Shown here piece by piece: positions 18,327 to 27,931 of a DNA stretch of 56,203 nucleotides (position 1 is the first letter of the stretch; every line of letters begins with the position of its first letter). The notes under the pieces were generated by a model. The model searched no databases. It was not told the DNA's origin and saw nothing but the letters and a program-made list of their open reading frames with translations. The translations under genes and the position numbers were made by a program. The stretch is taken from the NCBI GenBank assembly GCA_014804965.1, contig JAAUYU010000006.1, forward strand, positions 51,550 to 107,752, given 5' to 3'. Origin of the DNA: Desulfovibrio sp. GTDB lineage: Bacteria > Desulfobacterota > Desulfovibrionia > Desulfovibrionales > Desulfovibrionaceae.

Positions 18327-18936
18327 AAACAAGCGAGTGGCCATGCTCTTGCTGGCCTTTCTCTCCTTGGCTGTGATTGGGGTTAGCGCCTGGCATCTGT
18401 GGGGGCCTGCCTTGCTGGCTCCCAAGCCCGTCAGGGTGGCTCCCAAAGCGCCAGTACGGCCCACAAGTCAACAAGAGAATAAGCAGCCCGAACCACCCAA
18501 GAACGCCGCGGACAAGACTCAAGCGCAGCCGTCGGTTCGCCAGGTGTATAGCTCCTCAAGTACTCTCGGCGATTTGTCGCGCTACCGTGGGCAAAAAATC
18601 ATCCTGGAGCAACAGGTACGAATTGCGGAACTTGAACAGCGTTTGAAAGAGCTTGGCGAACGCAAGAAGCCCGAAATTATTCTGCCCGATTTGACGCCGC
18701 CCAAGGCAAAAGGGGACGCGCAACCGGCGGTCACGACGCCTGCTCCGAAGCGTGGCCCTGTGGTGGTTTCCGTTCAGGGAGTCTCCGGCGCTCTATCGGC
18801 CACGATTCGCACCTCCGATGGCCGGACTGTCAACGTAAAAAATGGCGCAGCCTTTGGCGGTGGCCGACTCCAGGTGACGCGCAGGGGCGTTTTTGTCCTG
18901 CGTGGCGGGAAGCCCGCGTCTATCCCATTCGAGTAG
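18313..18936 (+). CDS. pilP: PilP-like type IVb pilus protein
   Basis: N-terminal TM; C-terminal VVSVQGVSGALSATIRTSDGRTVNVKNGAAFGGGRLQV. Confidence 0.85.
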   Translation: MRGNKNKRVAMLLLAFLSLAVIGVSAWHLWGPALLAPKPVRVAPKAPVRPTSQQENKQPEPPKNAADKTQAQPSVRQVYSSSSTLGDLSRYRGQKIILEQQVRIAELEQRLKELGERKKPEIILPDLTPPKAKGDAQPAVTTPAPKRGPVVVSVQGVSGALSATIRTSDGRTVNVKNGAAFGGGRLQVTRRGVFVLRGGKPASIPFE

Positions 18937-18946
18937 GGGGAGCATC

Positions 18947-20668
18947 ATGCCAAGCGTCATGCCAATTGCAAAAAGGCACCTGCTTATCAATGCGCTCCCG
19001 GACACCATACGCGGGCGTCTTGCCCTTATGGAGTCTGAACTGATTGCGAGTGAAGAACTCCAGGGGGACCTTCATTTCATCAACTTGATTGGCCGTCTCC
19101 ACGCGGAAGGCGTGGAAGCGGTTTCTTTCGTACCGGCGAGCAAGTTTGATGCGGATTATGCGCGATACGCCTCCCGAAGCGGCGTTGGTGAGAATGAAAT
19201 CCAGCAACTTGCCATTGACCTGCTTGCTCGCGCTTTTGAGTGTGGTGCTACCGATATTCACCTGGCACATATGGGAACTCATGTGCGCTCTCGCTTCCGG
19301 GTACTTGGCCTTTTACGCGACGACCAGGAATACGACGCCGATACTGGCGCTCGCATGATACGCGCTATCTATGAGCATCTTGGCGCAGCTCAGGATGCTC
19401 CGGCTTTTGATGTCAACTCAAGGCTGGATGGGCGCATTATCAACCGGGACTATCTGCCCCAAGGCTTGTACTCCGTGCGTATCCACTCTGAGCCTATCGA
19501 ATGTGACGGTGCGCCGGACGGTAAGGGTACGTTCATGCCCCTCCGTCTCCTGCGGGACACTACCGGGGCTAGTGGCAGTCTTGAGAACCGCCTGACCATG
19601 CTCGGGTACACCTCCGAGGACGTGACTCTTTACGACAATGAGGGCCACGAAAGGGTTGCTGGCGCTCAGACAGCCATGTTCAGGGAGCTTTCTTCCCGCA
19701 CGGGGATTGTCTTTATCTCCGGGCCTACAGGTTCGGGGAAGTCCACCGCCCTTTCTCATTGCATGGAAGCGCTTATTGAGGAGCGCCCTGGCGATAACTT
19801 CCTGTCTATCGAAGATCCGCCGGAAAAACCCATCAAGGGAATGTACCAGATACCAGTTATTTCCCGTGAGGGCGGGGAACGCGGGGCTGCCTACACAGAA
19901 GCTATCGCTGGCACGAACCGGGATGACACAGATACGGTCATGATTGGTGAAGTGCGATATGCCGAAGCTGCTCTTGCGACTATCGAAGTAGCCCTTTCAG
20001 GCAATTCCGTGTGGGCAACAATCCATGCTGCCGATGCCTTGGGCATTATCCAAAGGCTCGATGTACAGCTTCGTTCCCTCGTAGCTAATCCTTTGCAGGT
20101 CGTTTGTGACCCGATTGTGCTCTCCGGGCTTGTTTTCCAGCGTCTTGTCCCCATGCTTTGCCCGCATTGCAAGATACCGCTCCGGGAAAATCCTGACGCC
20201 ATTTCCAAGGATTGCCTGACACGGCTCAAGCGCGCCATGCCTGAAGAGCTCATATACGGCGGTGCGCATGGCGAAGGGATTTTTTTGCGTGGGCATGGCT
20301 GCCAGCATTGCAAGGATTCCGGGCATCCCGGCTTGTACCGTCAAACAGTCGTGGCTGAAATCGTCAATCTCGATGCAGAAATCCTTGCCCTGCTCCGCGA
20401 GCATCGAAGGGAGGAGGCCCGGACATACTGGCTCACTGAGCTTCGCGGGATGACCTATCTGGAACATGCCCGGCATTTGATAGCCACGGGTGTCCTTGGC
20501 CCCATGATTACCGAGGAAATGCTGGCCATGCCCATTGACGAGGACATCCAGATAATGAACGCCCTGCGCGCCCATATGAAGGCCAAGGCGGTGAACACAG
20601 CACCCGCTTCGCCCTCTGCGGTGAACGCACATTCCACGAGAAGCGCGAAAAAGCGGAGAGGGTACTAG
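18947..20668 (+). CDS. pilQ: PilQ type IV pilus assembly ATPase
   Basis: ISGPTGSGKSTALSHCMEA; MIGEVRYAEAALATIEVALSGNSVWATIHA; C-x2-C. Confidence 0.92.
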   Translation: MPSVMPIAKRHLLINALPDTIRGRLALMESELIASEELQGDLHFINLIGRLHAEGVEAVSFVPASKFDADYARYASRSGVGENEIQQLAIDLLARAFECGATDIHLAHMGTHVRSRFRVLGLLRDDQEYDADTGARMIRAIYEHLGAAQDAPAFDVNSRLDGRIINRDYLPQGLYSVRIHSEPIECDGAPDGKGTFMPLRLLRDTTGASGSLENRLTMLGYTSEDVTLYDNEGHERVAGAQTAMFRELSSRTGIVFISGPTGSGKSTALSHCMEALIEERPGDNFLSIEDPPEKPIKGMYQIPVISREGGERGAAYTEAIAGTNRDDTDTVMIGEVRYAEAALATIEVALSGNSVWATIHAADALGIIQRLDVQLRSLVANPLQVVCDPIVLSGLVFQRLVPMLCPHCKIPLRENPDAISKDCLTRLKRAMPEELIYGGAHGEGIFLRGHGCQHCKDSGHPGLYRQTVVAEIVNLDAEILALLREHRREEARTYWLTELRGMTYLEHARHLIATGVLGPMITEEMLAMPIDEDIQIMNALRAHMKAKAVNTAPASPSAVNAHSTRSAKKRRGY

Positions 20669-20669
20669 C

Positions 20670-21722
20670 ATGGTCGGCCTCATGGGCAAACTGTCCTTTG
20701 GGCCGCGTGTCCGCGCTCACGTCTGGAAGCAGCTCAGCAGGCTTTTGGACAACCGTATGCGCCTTGTGGACGCGCTGGAATTGCTCAAAGAGCAAGCTGT
20801 CCGTCGGCGGTCTCCGCGCGCCGATGTGTACGCCCATATCCTCCGTACTCTCGGCGCTGGCCGTACCCTTGGCCAAGCGCTGGATGGCGGCTTTGCAAGC
20901 AGGGAGGAAATCCTGCTGATAAGTTTTGCCCAGGACTCCAGTCGCCTCCCTGGTGGTTTGTCTCTCGCGTCAAAAGTTCTGCAAGCGCGGGGGAAAATAC
21001 TCAGGAGCCTGTGGGGGGCATTGGCCTATCCTCTTGTTCTGTTCTTTCTGGTCATTGTCATGATGATAATTGTGGCCGAGCGTGTCATGCCACAACTCGT
21101 GCTGTTATCGAATCCCGATACATGGAGTGGCGCACCTTATCTTCTCTATCTTCAGTCGTCTTTTGTCTCTTCGTGGCAGGGTGTCGCCTGTGCATTGATA
21201 GGCGCGCTGTTAACTGTGCTGGTTGTGCTGTCTTTTTCCCGTTGGACTGGCCCCGTGCGGCGTCTCGCTGACAGATTTATCCCTTGGTCTATCTATCGCC
21301 TAACCGTCGGTACTTTATGGCTCTATGCCGTGGCCACGCGCATGAGCGCCGGTCATCAGATTTCAAGCATATTGCGGGATATGGCTACTGACAGCGGTAC
21401 AAGTCCGTATTTGCGGGAAATAGTCCAAAAGATACTGGACTGTTCGGGTAAAGGAGAGGACTTCGGCAAGGCGCTCAAGACATCCGGAATGGCTTTTCCA
21501 AGTGCTGAACTGGTGGATACACTGGCAATATATTCAACGATGCCGGATTTTCAGCATCATATTATCGACCTTGCTGACGGCTGGCTGGAAGATGGCATCG
21601 AAACAATCCAGAGCTTGGCTGGCAAGCTCAAGGTGGGCGTTTTCGTCCTAATCATTTCTGAACTGTGCCTTGTGGCACTGGCCATTGGTGGCCTGCAATC
21701 TCAATTTCAGGGGGGGTTATGA
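20670..21722 (+). CDS. pilR: PilR, type II secretion F-like inner membrane protein
   Basis: Multiple TM; GRTLGQALDGGF; position. Confidence 0.88.
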   Translation: MVGLMGKLSFGPRVRAHVWKQLSRLLDNRMRLVDALELLKEQAVRRRSPRADVYAHILRTLGAGRTLGQALDGGFASREEILLISFAQDSSRLPGGLSLASKVLQARGKILRSLWGALAYPLVLFFLVIVMMIIVAERVMPQLVLLSNPDTWSGAPYLLYLQSSFVSSWQGVACALIGALLTVLVVLSFSRWTGPVRRLADRFIPWSIYRLTVGTLWLYAVATRMSAGHQISSILRDMATDSGTSPYLREIVQKILDCSGKGEDFGKALKTSGMAFPSAELVDTLAIYSTMPDFQHHIIDLADGWLEDGIETIQSLAGKLKVGVFVLIISELCLVALAIGGLQSQFQGGL

Positions 21723-22189
21723 GTATTCTTGAAACCGTTGGAGCCATTATCGTTGGGCTCCTGCTTATCGGCGCGGCTGCTTTCGGCCTTTACTCGGCGT
21801 TTGGTAAATCCAATGTCGCCACAATGGAGCAAAACCTTGTGCTCTTGAGGATGCAGACACAACAGTTCTTCTTCGGCACGAACTACGACAACCTTGATAA
21901 CGAAGTTGCAATCAAGGCCGGTATCGTACCGAAGGCATTTCTCAAGGGGGACACGCTCAAGAATTCCTGGGGTGGTGATGTCACGCTGTCCAGTGACACC
22001 TCCAACGGCTCATTCACGGTGGAAATGGACAATATCCCGCAAGATGCCTGCATCCAGCTTGCCCGCTTTCAGCCGGACTCCTGGGAAGCCGTCAGCGTCA
22101 ATGGCCAAGAGATAGACGCTACCGACGTCGCGGGCATTGCGGACGCTTGCAGCCAAGCCACGAACACTCTTGCGTTTACGGCACGGTAA
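21719..22189 (+). CDS. pilS: PilS type IVb major pilin
   Basis: SILETVGAIIVGLLLIGAAAFGLYSAFGKSN... pilin-like helix. Confidence 0.85.
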   Translation: MSILETVGAIIVGLLLIGAAAFGLYSAFGKSNVATMEQNLVLLRMQTQQFFFGTNYDNLDNEVAIKAGIVPKAFLKGDTLKNSWGGDVTLSSDTSNGSFTVEMDNIPQDACIQLARFQPDSWEAVSVNGQEIDATDVAGIADACSQATNTLAFTAR

Positions 22190-22623
22190 TGAAGGCGCTC
22201 GCGGTATTTGCGATTCTTCTAGGGGTCATGGCGCTGTTACAGCGTCCAGCGGACTACTCTCGTGAAGAGTCCGGGTATCGGGCTATCGCTGTCAATTACG
22301 CCATATATCGCAATGAGGTCTTTCGGCATGTGTATGACCAGCACGGCATCACGGGAGACATTCCCCTTACTGTGCTCAACATGCCGGATACATGGAGGCC
22401 GCTTCGCCAGTGGCGCGCCCACGTGGAAGGTGGGCGCTGTTATGTCTATGGAGCGGCTACACCTCAAGAAATAGCAGCCGTGCGTCAACTCTTTCAAGGG
22501 AGTTTTGCCCTCGGACAAGCAAATGGAGGGCGGCTGGTTCCCGCACCAGTGAACGGGACTGCCGTACCGTTGCCGGGCTTTGTGCCTGAGGGCTCGCTTG
22601 TCAGCGTGACGGAGGTGGACTGA
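22189..22623 (+). CDS. pilM: PilM-like protein
   Basis: N-terminal TM, position in pil operon. Confidence 0.75.
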   Translation: MKALAVFAILLGVMALLQRPADYSREESGYRAIAVNYAIYRNEVFRHVYDQHGITGDIPLTVLNMPDTWRPLRQWRAHVEGGRCYVYGAATPQEIAAVRQLFQGSFALGQANGGRLVPAPVNGTAVPLPGFVPEGSLVSVTEVD

Positions 22624-22624
22624 T

Positions 22625-23749
22625 ATGCACATCTTGGGCGCAATCGGCGCATTGATTCTCGCCATTGTCATGCTGCCGGACATCATCTCCTGGTGGGACG
22701 CAGGCATTACGGCCACACAACAACGGCTTGTTGCGAACCATATGCTCATGGTGACGCAAGCCGCGAGGCAGTATGTCAATCGGCATCAGGACACGCTGCT
22801 GCCCCAGGCTCAGGCCGCGTCTGGGCCGTCCATTGGTGTCCAGGAACTCGTTGACGATGGCTTCCTGCCGGATGGCTTCCAGAGACGCAATCCCTGGCTC
22901 CAGGATTATGAAGTTCATGTGCGCCAGCCGCAGGCGGGGACGCTGCAAGCCATTGTGCTGACGACTGGTGGCCGCAATGACGTTCCTGACAGGTTTGCCA
23001 CAGTCACCGTACCAGGGGCCGCTGCCCTGGTGGGCGGTGCTGGCGGCTTTATTCCCTTGAGCGGCGTATTGCCCGGAGTAACTGAAAATCTGCTTCAAGG
23101 TGCTGGCAATGGCTGGAGCCTCGATCTGTCCAGCGTTGGCATAACTTCGCCGGGAGCCGGGCATCTCGGGGCCGTCTCTTCCTACGATTCATCGGCACTT
23201 GGCCAAGACTTCCTCTATCGCGTGGCCGTCCCCGGACAGCCTGAACTCAATGCCATGCAGGCCGAACTGGACATGACAGAACACGCTATTCGCAACGTCT
23301 CTGAACTTCAGTTCGAGCCGCGCGAAATTACGGACGAGTCATGCGCCAGCATAGAGGAAGATGGCCGGCTCTTCCTTGACAGCGTTCAAGGGCTCTACCT
23401 CTGCCGAAACAACTCCCTGGAAATCATCGGGGATTCCGGCAATTCCACACTGGTCAAGACGGCAACAGTGGTCTCCAACGGGGCCACGATTACCAAGCCT
23501 CTTTGTGCGCCGAACTCGGGCACGAGCCCGGCCATTTTCACCGCACCCGCCCTCGCGGAAGCAGGGGCCGAATCCTTGCCCATGTCATCCCTGCAAACAT
23601 GGGCCACGTCGCTCTCTGACACTGAATGGCGGGTGCATATGCGTGTGCTGACCAGTGACAACGTGTGGGTCAACCCTGCTGAAAATTATGGCCGGGTCTT
23701 AGTCTTGAGTATGTGTGTCAAACAACCGCAAGAGGTCGTGACCCCATGA
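22625..23749 (+). CDS. pilV: PilV-like minor pilin/adhesin with a fixed C-terminus
   Basis: N-terminal pilin helix and shufflon-type N-domain features (RQYVNRHQDTLL...LVDDGFLPDGFQRRNPWLQDYEVHVRQP); no cassette site present. Confidence 0.82.
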   Translation: MHILGAIGALILAIVMLPDIISWWDAGITATQQRLVANHMLMVTQAARQYVNRHQDTLLPQAQAASGPSIGVQELVDDGFLPDGFQRRNPWLQDYEVHVRQPQAGTLQAIVLTTGGRNDVPDRFATVTVPGAAALVGGAGGFIPLSGVLPGVTENLLQGAGNGWSLDLSSVGITSPGAGHLGAVSSYDSSALGQDFLYRVAVPGQPELNAMQAELDMTEHAIRNVSELQFEPREITDESCASIEEDGRLFLDSVQGLYLCRNNSLEIIGDSGNSTLVKTATVVSNGATITKPLCAPNSGTSPAIFTAPALAEAGAESLPMSSLQTWATSLSDTEWRVHMRVLTSDNVWVNPAENYGRVLVLSMCVKQPQEVVTP

Positions 23750-24300
23750 AAGCGCGAGAAAAGGATTCTCTCCCGCTCGGGTGGTTTTGTGCGGCGCTGT
23801 GCCTCCTGCTTCTTATGGAGGCTCCGGTGTACGGTGGAGTGTTGCAGGAGCGGCAAAAGCTCCTGGATTCCCTTTTTGACGCGCCTTGCGCCAAGTACGA
23901 GGTCCCCAAGGTACTTGCGCTGGCCATTGCTCGCCAGGAAAGCGGCTGTCATCCGTGGATTCTCAATATCAGCGGAACGGACGTGAGGCCGCGTACCAAG
24001 GAGGACGCCCTGCGCTTGGCGTCTTGGGCATTACAGGCTGGTCGCTCCTTTGACGTGGGCGTGATGCAGGTAAATTCCTACTGGATAAAAAAGTACGACT
24101 GGCCGTTGGATTTGGTGCTTGACCCTGAAAACAACGTGAAAATCGGTGTCTGGATTCTCGCTCAAGAAATCCAGCGTCACGGCCTGAACTGGAAGGCTGT
24201 TGCGTATTACCACACGCCATTGCATCGGAACCCGGCTCGGGGCCGGGCCTATGCGCTTTCAGTGGCGGGGCATGTAAAGAATATCCTGGCGGAGAAGTAG
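23746..24300 (+). CDS. Lytic transglycosylase (PilT/VirB1-like)
   Basis: CAKYEVPKVLALAIARQESGCHPW...FDVGVMQVNSYWI. Confidence 0.9.
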   Translation: MKAREKDSLPLGWFCAALCLLLLMEAPVYGGVLQERQKLLDSLFDAPCAKYEVPKVLALAIARQESGCHPWILNISGTDVRPRTKEDALRLASWALQAGRSFDVGVMQVNSYWIKKYDWPLDLVLDPENNVKIGVWILAQEIQRHGLNWKAVAYYHTPLHRNPARGRAYALSVAGHVKNILAEK

Positions 24301-26736
24301 ATGCTTGCACTCAAGGACTTTCGCTCCAAAGCCAAGGGCCTGCCGGACTTGCTTACCTACGCGGCGCTTATCGCGCCCGGCGTGATTCTCCAGAAGGACG
24401 GGAGCTTCCTCGCCGGATGGGAAATCCGGGGTGAGGATACGGCATCGGCCACGCCGGAAGAGCTTGCATATGTAAGCGAACAGTTTAGCGCCGCCGTGCG
24501 GCGTTTGGGCACTGGCTGGATGCTTCATGTGGATGCCTGCCGCACCCGCCAACGGGCCTATCCTGATGCTTCGCGCTCTCACTTCCCGGACACAGTATCC
24601 CAAAAAATTGAGGATGAACGCCGGGCCTTTTTCGGCGAAGGAACGTGCTTTGCGACTGGCACTTACCTTTGCGTGACGTATTTGCCGGATTACAAGGTTG
24701 CCAAGATGGCGGGGGCGGCCACTGTGGGCGTGGAAACCCTCCCGGCCCTCGAAAAAGGGCTCAAGACGTTCACGGAAACACTCGCGGAAATTGAGGACGG
24801 CCTTTCCCGCGTCTTGGCCATGTCACGCCTTGAAGAATACGAACTTTATGATGCCTCCGATACGCCCTACCTGCACTCGGACTTGCTGAGTCATCTCCAG
24901 TTTTGCATTTCCGGGCATTACCAGTCCATCCGTGTGCCGGATACTCCCATGTATCTTGATGCGCTCTTGGGCTCGCGCAACCTGGTTGGCGGCATCATCC
25001 CCCGTCTTGAAGATGGCATCGAGCAAAAGCACCTGGCGATACTGGCCATTGACGGCCTGCCGCAAGAAAGCTGGCCCGCCATGCTGGCTGCCTTGGATAC
25101 GCTGCCTTTCGAGCTGCGTTGGTCGAGCCGCTTCCTCTGCTTGGACCAATTCGATGCGGAAAAGGAAATCACCTACTACGTCAAGGGCTGGAACCAGCGC
25201 GTCATCGGCTTCCTTGACCAGTTCCTGAACCGCCCTAATCCGAAGGTCAACCGGGACGCGCTTATCATGCGCGAAGATGCGGAAGAGGCAAAAACTGGCG
25301 TCCAGTCGGGCAATGTTGGGGCGGGCTACCTGACTACGGTCATCATCCTCATGGAAGAGGACCTGGAAGCCCTCCAGGACAATGCCCGTGAGCTTCGGCG
25401 CACCATTCAGGCGCAAGGCTTTGGTTGTCGCCTCGAAAGTATCAATGCCCTGGAAGCGTGGCTCGGCTCCCTGCCGGGCAATTCCTACGCGAATATTCGC
25501 CGCCCGCTCGTGACCACTCTCAACCTGGCTGACCTGCTGCCTCTCCACTCCATCTGGACGGGCGCGCCGTCATGCCCGTGCCCATTCTATCCGCCGGACT
25601 CTCCGCCTCTTGCGGTATTTCTTACGGATGGCTCGACGCCGTTCTGGTTCAATCTCCATGAGGGAGACTTGGCGCATACTTTTATCGTCGGGCCAACTGG
25701 CGCGGGTAAATCAACCTTGCTGGCCACGATTGCGGCACAGTTCCGGCGCTATGAAGGCGCGCGGATTTTTGCCTTTGACAAGGGCAATTCGCTCTTGCCG
25801 CTCTGCGAAGCCACGGGTGGCAGTCACTACGAAATCGCCGGGGAAAACAGCCTCTGCTTCACGCCGCTCCAGCGGATTGATGAAGGCTCAACGGAAATGG
25901 CCTGGGCCGAAAACTGGGTGGAAAGCCTGATTGAACTCCAAGGGATAAAGGTTCTCCCTCAGCACCGCGCCGCCATTCATGCGGCCATGACCGGGCTGGC
26001 CACACAGCCCGCCCACATGCGTTCTTTATCGCATTTCATGGACACCATTCAGGACACCGCGCTTCGGGAAGCCCTGGCCTATTACACGAACCGGGGCGCA
26101 ATGGGGATGCTTCTGGACGCGGTAAGTGACCAACTTGGTGAATCCTCCTTTCTGACCTTTGAAATGGAGGAAATCATGAAAAAGGGCGACCGCAACCTGG
26201 TTCCCGTCCTCACCTACTTGTTTCATCGCATTGAGCGCAGCCTAGATGGCAAGCCCGCACTCCTGATTCTCGATGAAGCATGGATCATGCTCGGGCATGA
26301 CGTTTTCAGGGCGCAAATACGCGAATGGCTTAAAGTCCTGCGTAAAGCGAACTGTGGCGTCGTCCTGGCCACTCAAAGCCTCTCCGATGCCAAGTCCTCG
26401 GGCATCATGGATGTCCTTCTGGACTCGTGCCCTACGCATATCTTTCTCCCGAATAAAGAGGCCCGGAATGAAGAGGCATATGCCTTTTACAAGTCCTGCG
26501 GCCTCAATGACCGCCAGATTGAGATTTTGGCCCGCTCTGTCCCCAAGCGGGACTACTACATGACCAGTCATTCAGGGCGTCGGCTCTTCCAGCTTGGTCT
26601 TGGCCCGGTTGCGCTCTCATTCGTTGGTGTCTCCGACAAAGAATCCCTGGCGCGTATTCGTGAGCTTAAGGGATTGTATGGCACTGATTGGCCGAAGTTC
26701 TGGCTTCTTGAAAGGAACATCCGGGAGGAAAGATGA
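24301..26736 (+). CDS. trbE: TrbE/VirB4 ATPase
   Basis: VGPTGAGKSTLLATIAAQF; LLILDEAWIMLG; ATQSLSDA. Confidence 0.95.
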   Translation: MLALKDFRSKAKGLPDLLTYAALIAPGVILQKDGSFLAGWEIRGEDTASATPEELAYVSEQFSAAVRRLGTGWMLHVDACRTRQRAYPDASRSHFPDTVSQKIEDERRAFFGEGTCFATGTYLCVTYLPDYKVAKMAGAATVGVETLPALEKGLKTFTETLAEIEDGLSRVLAMSRLEEYELYDASDTPYLHSDLLSHLQFCISGHYQSIRVPDTPMYLDALLGSRNLVGGIIPRLEDGIEQKHLAILAIDGLPQESWPAMLAALDTLPFELRWSSRFLCLDQFDAEKEITYYVKGWNQRVIGFLDQFLNRPNPKVNRDALIMREDAEEAKTGVQSGNVGAGYLTTVIILMEEDLEALQDNARELRRTIQAQGFGCRLESINALEAWLGSLPGNSYANIRRPLVTTLNLADLLPLHSIWTGAPSCPCPFYPPDSPPLAVFLTDGSTPFWFNLHEGDLAHTFIVGPTGAGKSTLLATIAAQFRRYEGARIFAFDKGNSLLPLCEATGGSHYEIAGENSLCFTPLQRIDEGSTEMAWAENWVESLIELQGIKVLPQHRAAIHAAMTGLATQPAHMRSLSHFMDTIQDTALREALAYYTNRGAMGMLLDAVSDQLGESSFLTFEMEEIMKKGDRNLVPVLTYLFHRIERSLDGKPALLILDEAWIMLGHDVFRAQIREWLKVLRKANCGVVLATQSLSDAKSSGIMDVLLDSCPTHIFLPNKEARNEEAYAFYKSCGLNDRQIEILARSVPKRDYYMTSHSGRRLFQLGLGPVALSFVGVSDKESLARIRELKGLYGTDWPKFWLLERNIREER

Positions 26737-27527
26737 AAGCTATCCTCGTGCTTATGCTCTGTGTGGTCTTTGCGGGTTCGGCTCAGGCGAAAACCGTCTA
26801 TTGCAGCAACTGCTCGGATAAAGTCACTCAAGCCATAGAAAAGGCCACAAGCCTTGACCAGCTTAAGACGCTGCTCAAGGAATACGACGAACTGATTACC
26901 CAGACGACCGCGCAACTGCAAATGGTGCAACAGGGCATCGACCGTTACGCCAACATGGTGAAAAACACCGTGGCACTTCCGGCGAACCTCATTCGCAAGG
27001 TCTCGGGCGAACTGAGCAAGGTTGCCAGAATAACCAGCGCCCTGAATACCATTCGGGCGGATGTGATGGGCATCGGCAAGGTTTTCGACGAGCTCTACAC
27101 GGCGCAGGACGAGCTCAAGAACCTGGCCAATATGCCTCGCGCTCTGCTTGGCCAAGGCTCCATGACCTACCACACATCCTGGGATTCCTGGAGCCGCCGG
27201 GTGGATGACTCCACCAAAGCGACGTTCCAGCTTTCCGGGGCGCAACTGAAAGACTTGGAAAACTCCGGGGAGTTGGAAAGCTACATAAACCAGCTTCTTT
27301 CAGAGCCTGACGGGCAGCAGAAGGCAATCATGGCCGGAAACCAGCTTGCGGCCCTGCAAATTCAAGAGGCTCGCCAACTCCGCGAACTTATTGCGACCAA
27401 AGTTCAATCGGACTTGGCGAGCCAAGAGAAGGCTGAGAAGGAGGCTCAGATTGGAGAAGAACTCCATCGCAAGATGCTTAATGGGTTTGAAAAAATTGAC
27501 AAAAAATCCTATCCAGACCCCTTTTAA
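26733..27527 (+). CDS. trbJ: TrbJ/VirB5
   Basis: VYCSNCSDKVTQAIEKATSLDQLKTLLKEYDELITQTTAQLQMV. Confidence 0.9.
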   Translation: MKAILVLMLCVVFAGSAQAKTVYCSNCSDKVTQAIEKATSLDQLKTLLKEYDELITQTTAQLQMVQQGIDRYANMVKNTVALPANLIRKVSGELSKVARITSALNTIRADVMGIGKVFDELYTAQDELKNLANMPRALLGQGSMTYHTSWDSWSRRVDDSTKATFQLSGAQLKDLENSGELESYINQLLSEPDGQQKAIMAGNQLAALQIQEARQLRELIATKVQSDLASQEKAEKEAQIGEELHRKMLNGFEKIDKKSYPDPF

Positions 27528-27931
27528 AAAGGATCAGGTTTAGATTTGGTCATATTTTTCCAACGTTCTTCACGCTTAGCTTCCTCGGCTTTTACTTCCT
27601 CCTCTGTGGTAGGAATAAAAACCCTCGAAGTGCCCATGTACACTTTAGGCGTGACTATCAAATTGCCATTTTTGGTAAGTTCCAAGGAGGCTACAATGTT
27701 ATCAAATGCAATTTTAAACGAATTGTCCTCTTTTATCCATTCGGTAATTTTGTATTTCTTACCGAGTATTACTTCATTTTCAGATATAAATAATGGGTTA
27801 TTATTCATGAGGGAAGGCTTTTCTGGCTTCCACCAGCCGTAAAAATCTTTTTTCTCTGGTCCATTACAACCAAAAAGCATGAAAGAGGTCATGAGAATGA
27901 ACATTGCTGTCAGAAATTGTTGCTTTTTCAT
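27524..27931 (-). CDS. AT-rich lipoprotein at the trbK position, candidate entry-exclusion protein
   Basis: MKKQQFLTAMFILMTSFMLFGCNGPEKK lipobox; antisense between trbJ and trbL. Confidence 0.7.
   Translation of the reverse strand: MKKQQFLTAMFILMTSFMLFGCNGPEKKDFYGWWKPEKPSLMNNNPLFISENEVILGKKYKITEWIKEDNSFKIAFDNIVASLELTKNGNLIVTPKVYMGTSRVFIPTTEEEVKAEEAKREERWKNMTKSKPDPF

Noticed and set aside
22625-23749. pilV as the constant part of the shufflon
   Set aside because: It has a complete C-terminus, no 17-bp site and no collar motif; the constant part is at 40055.
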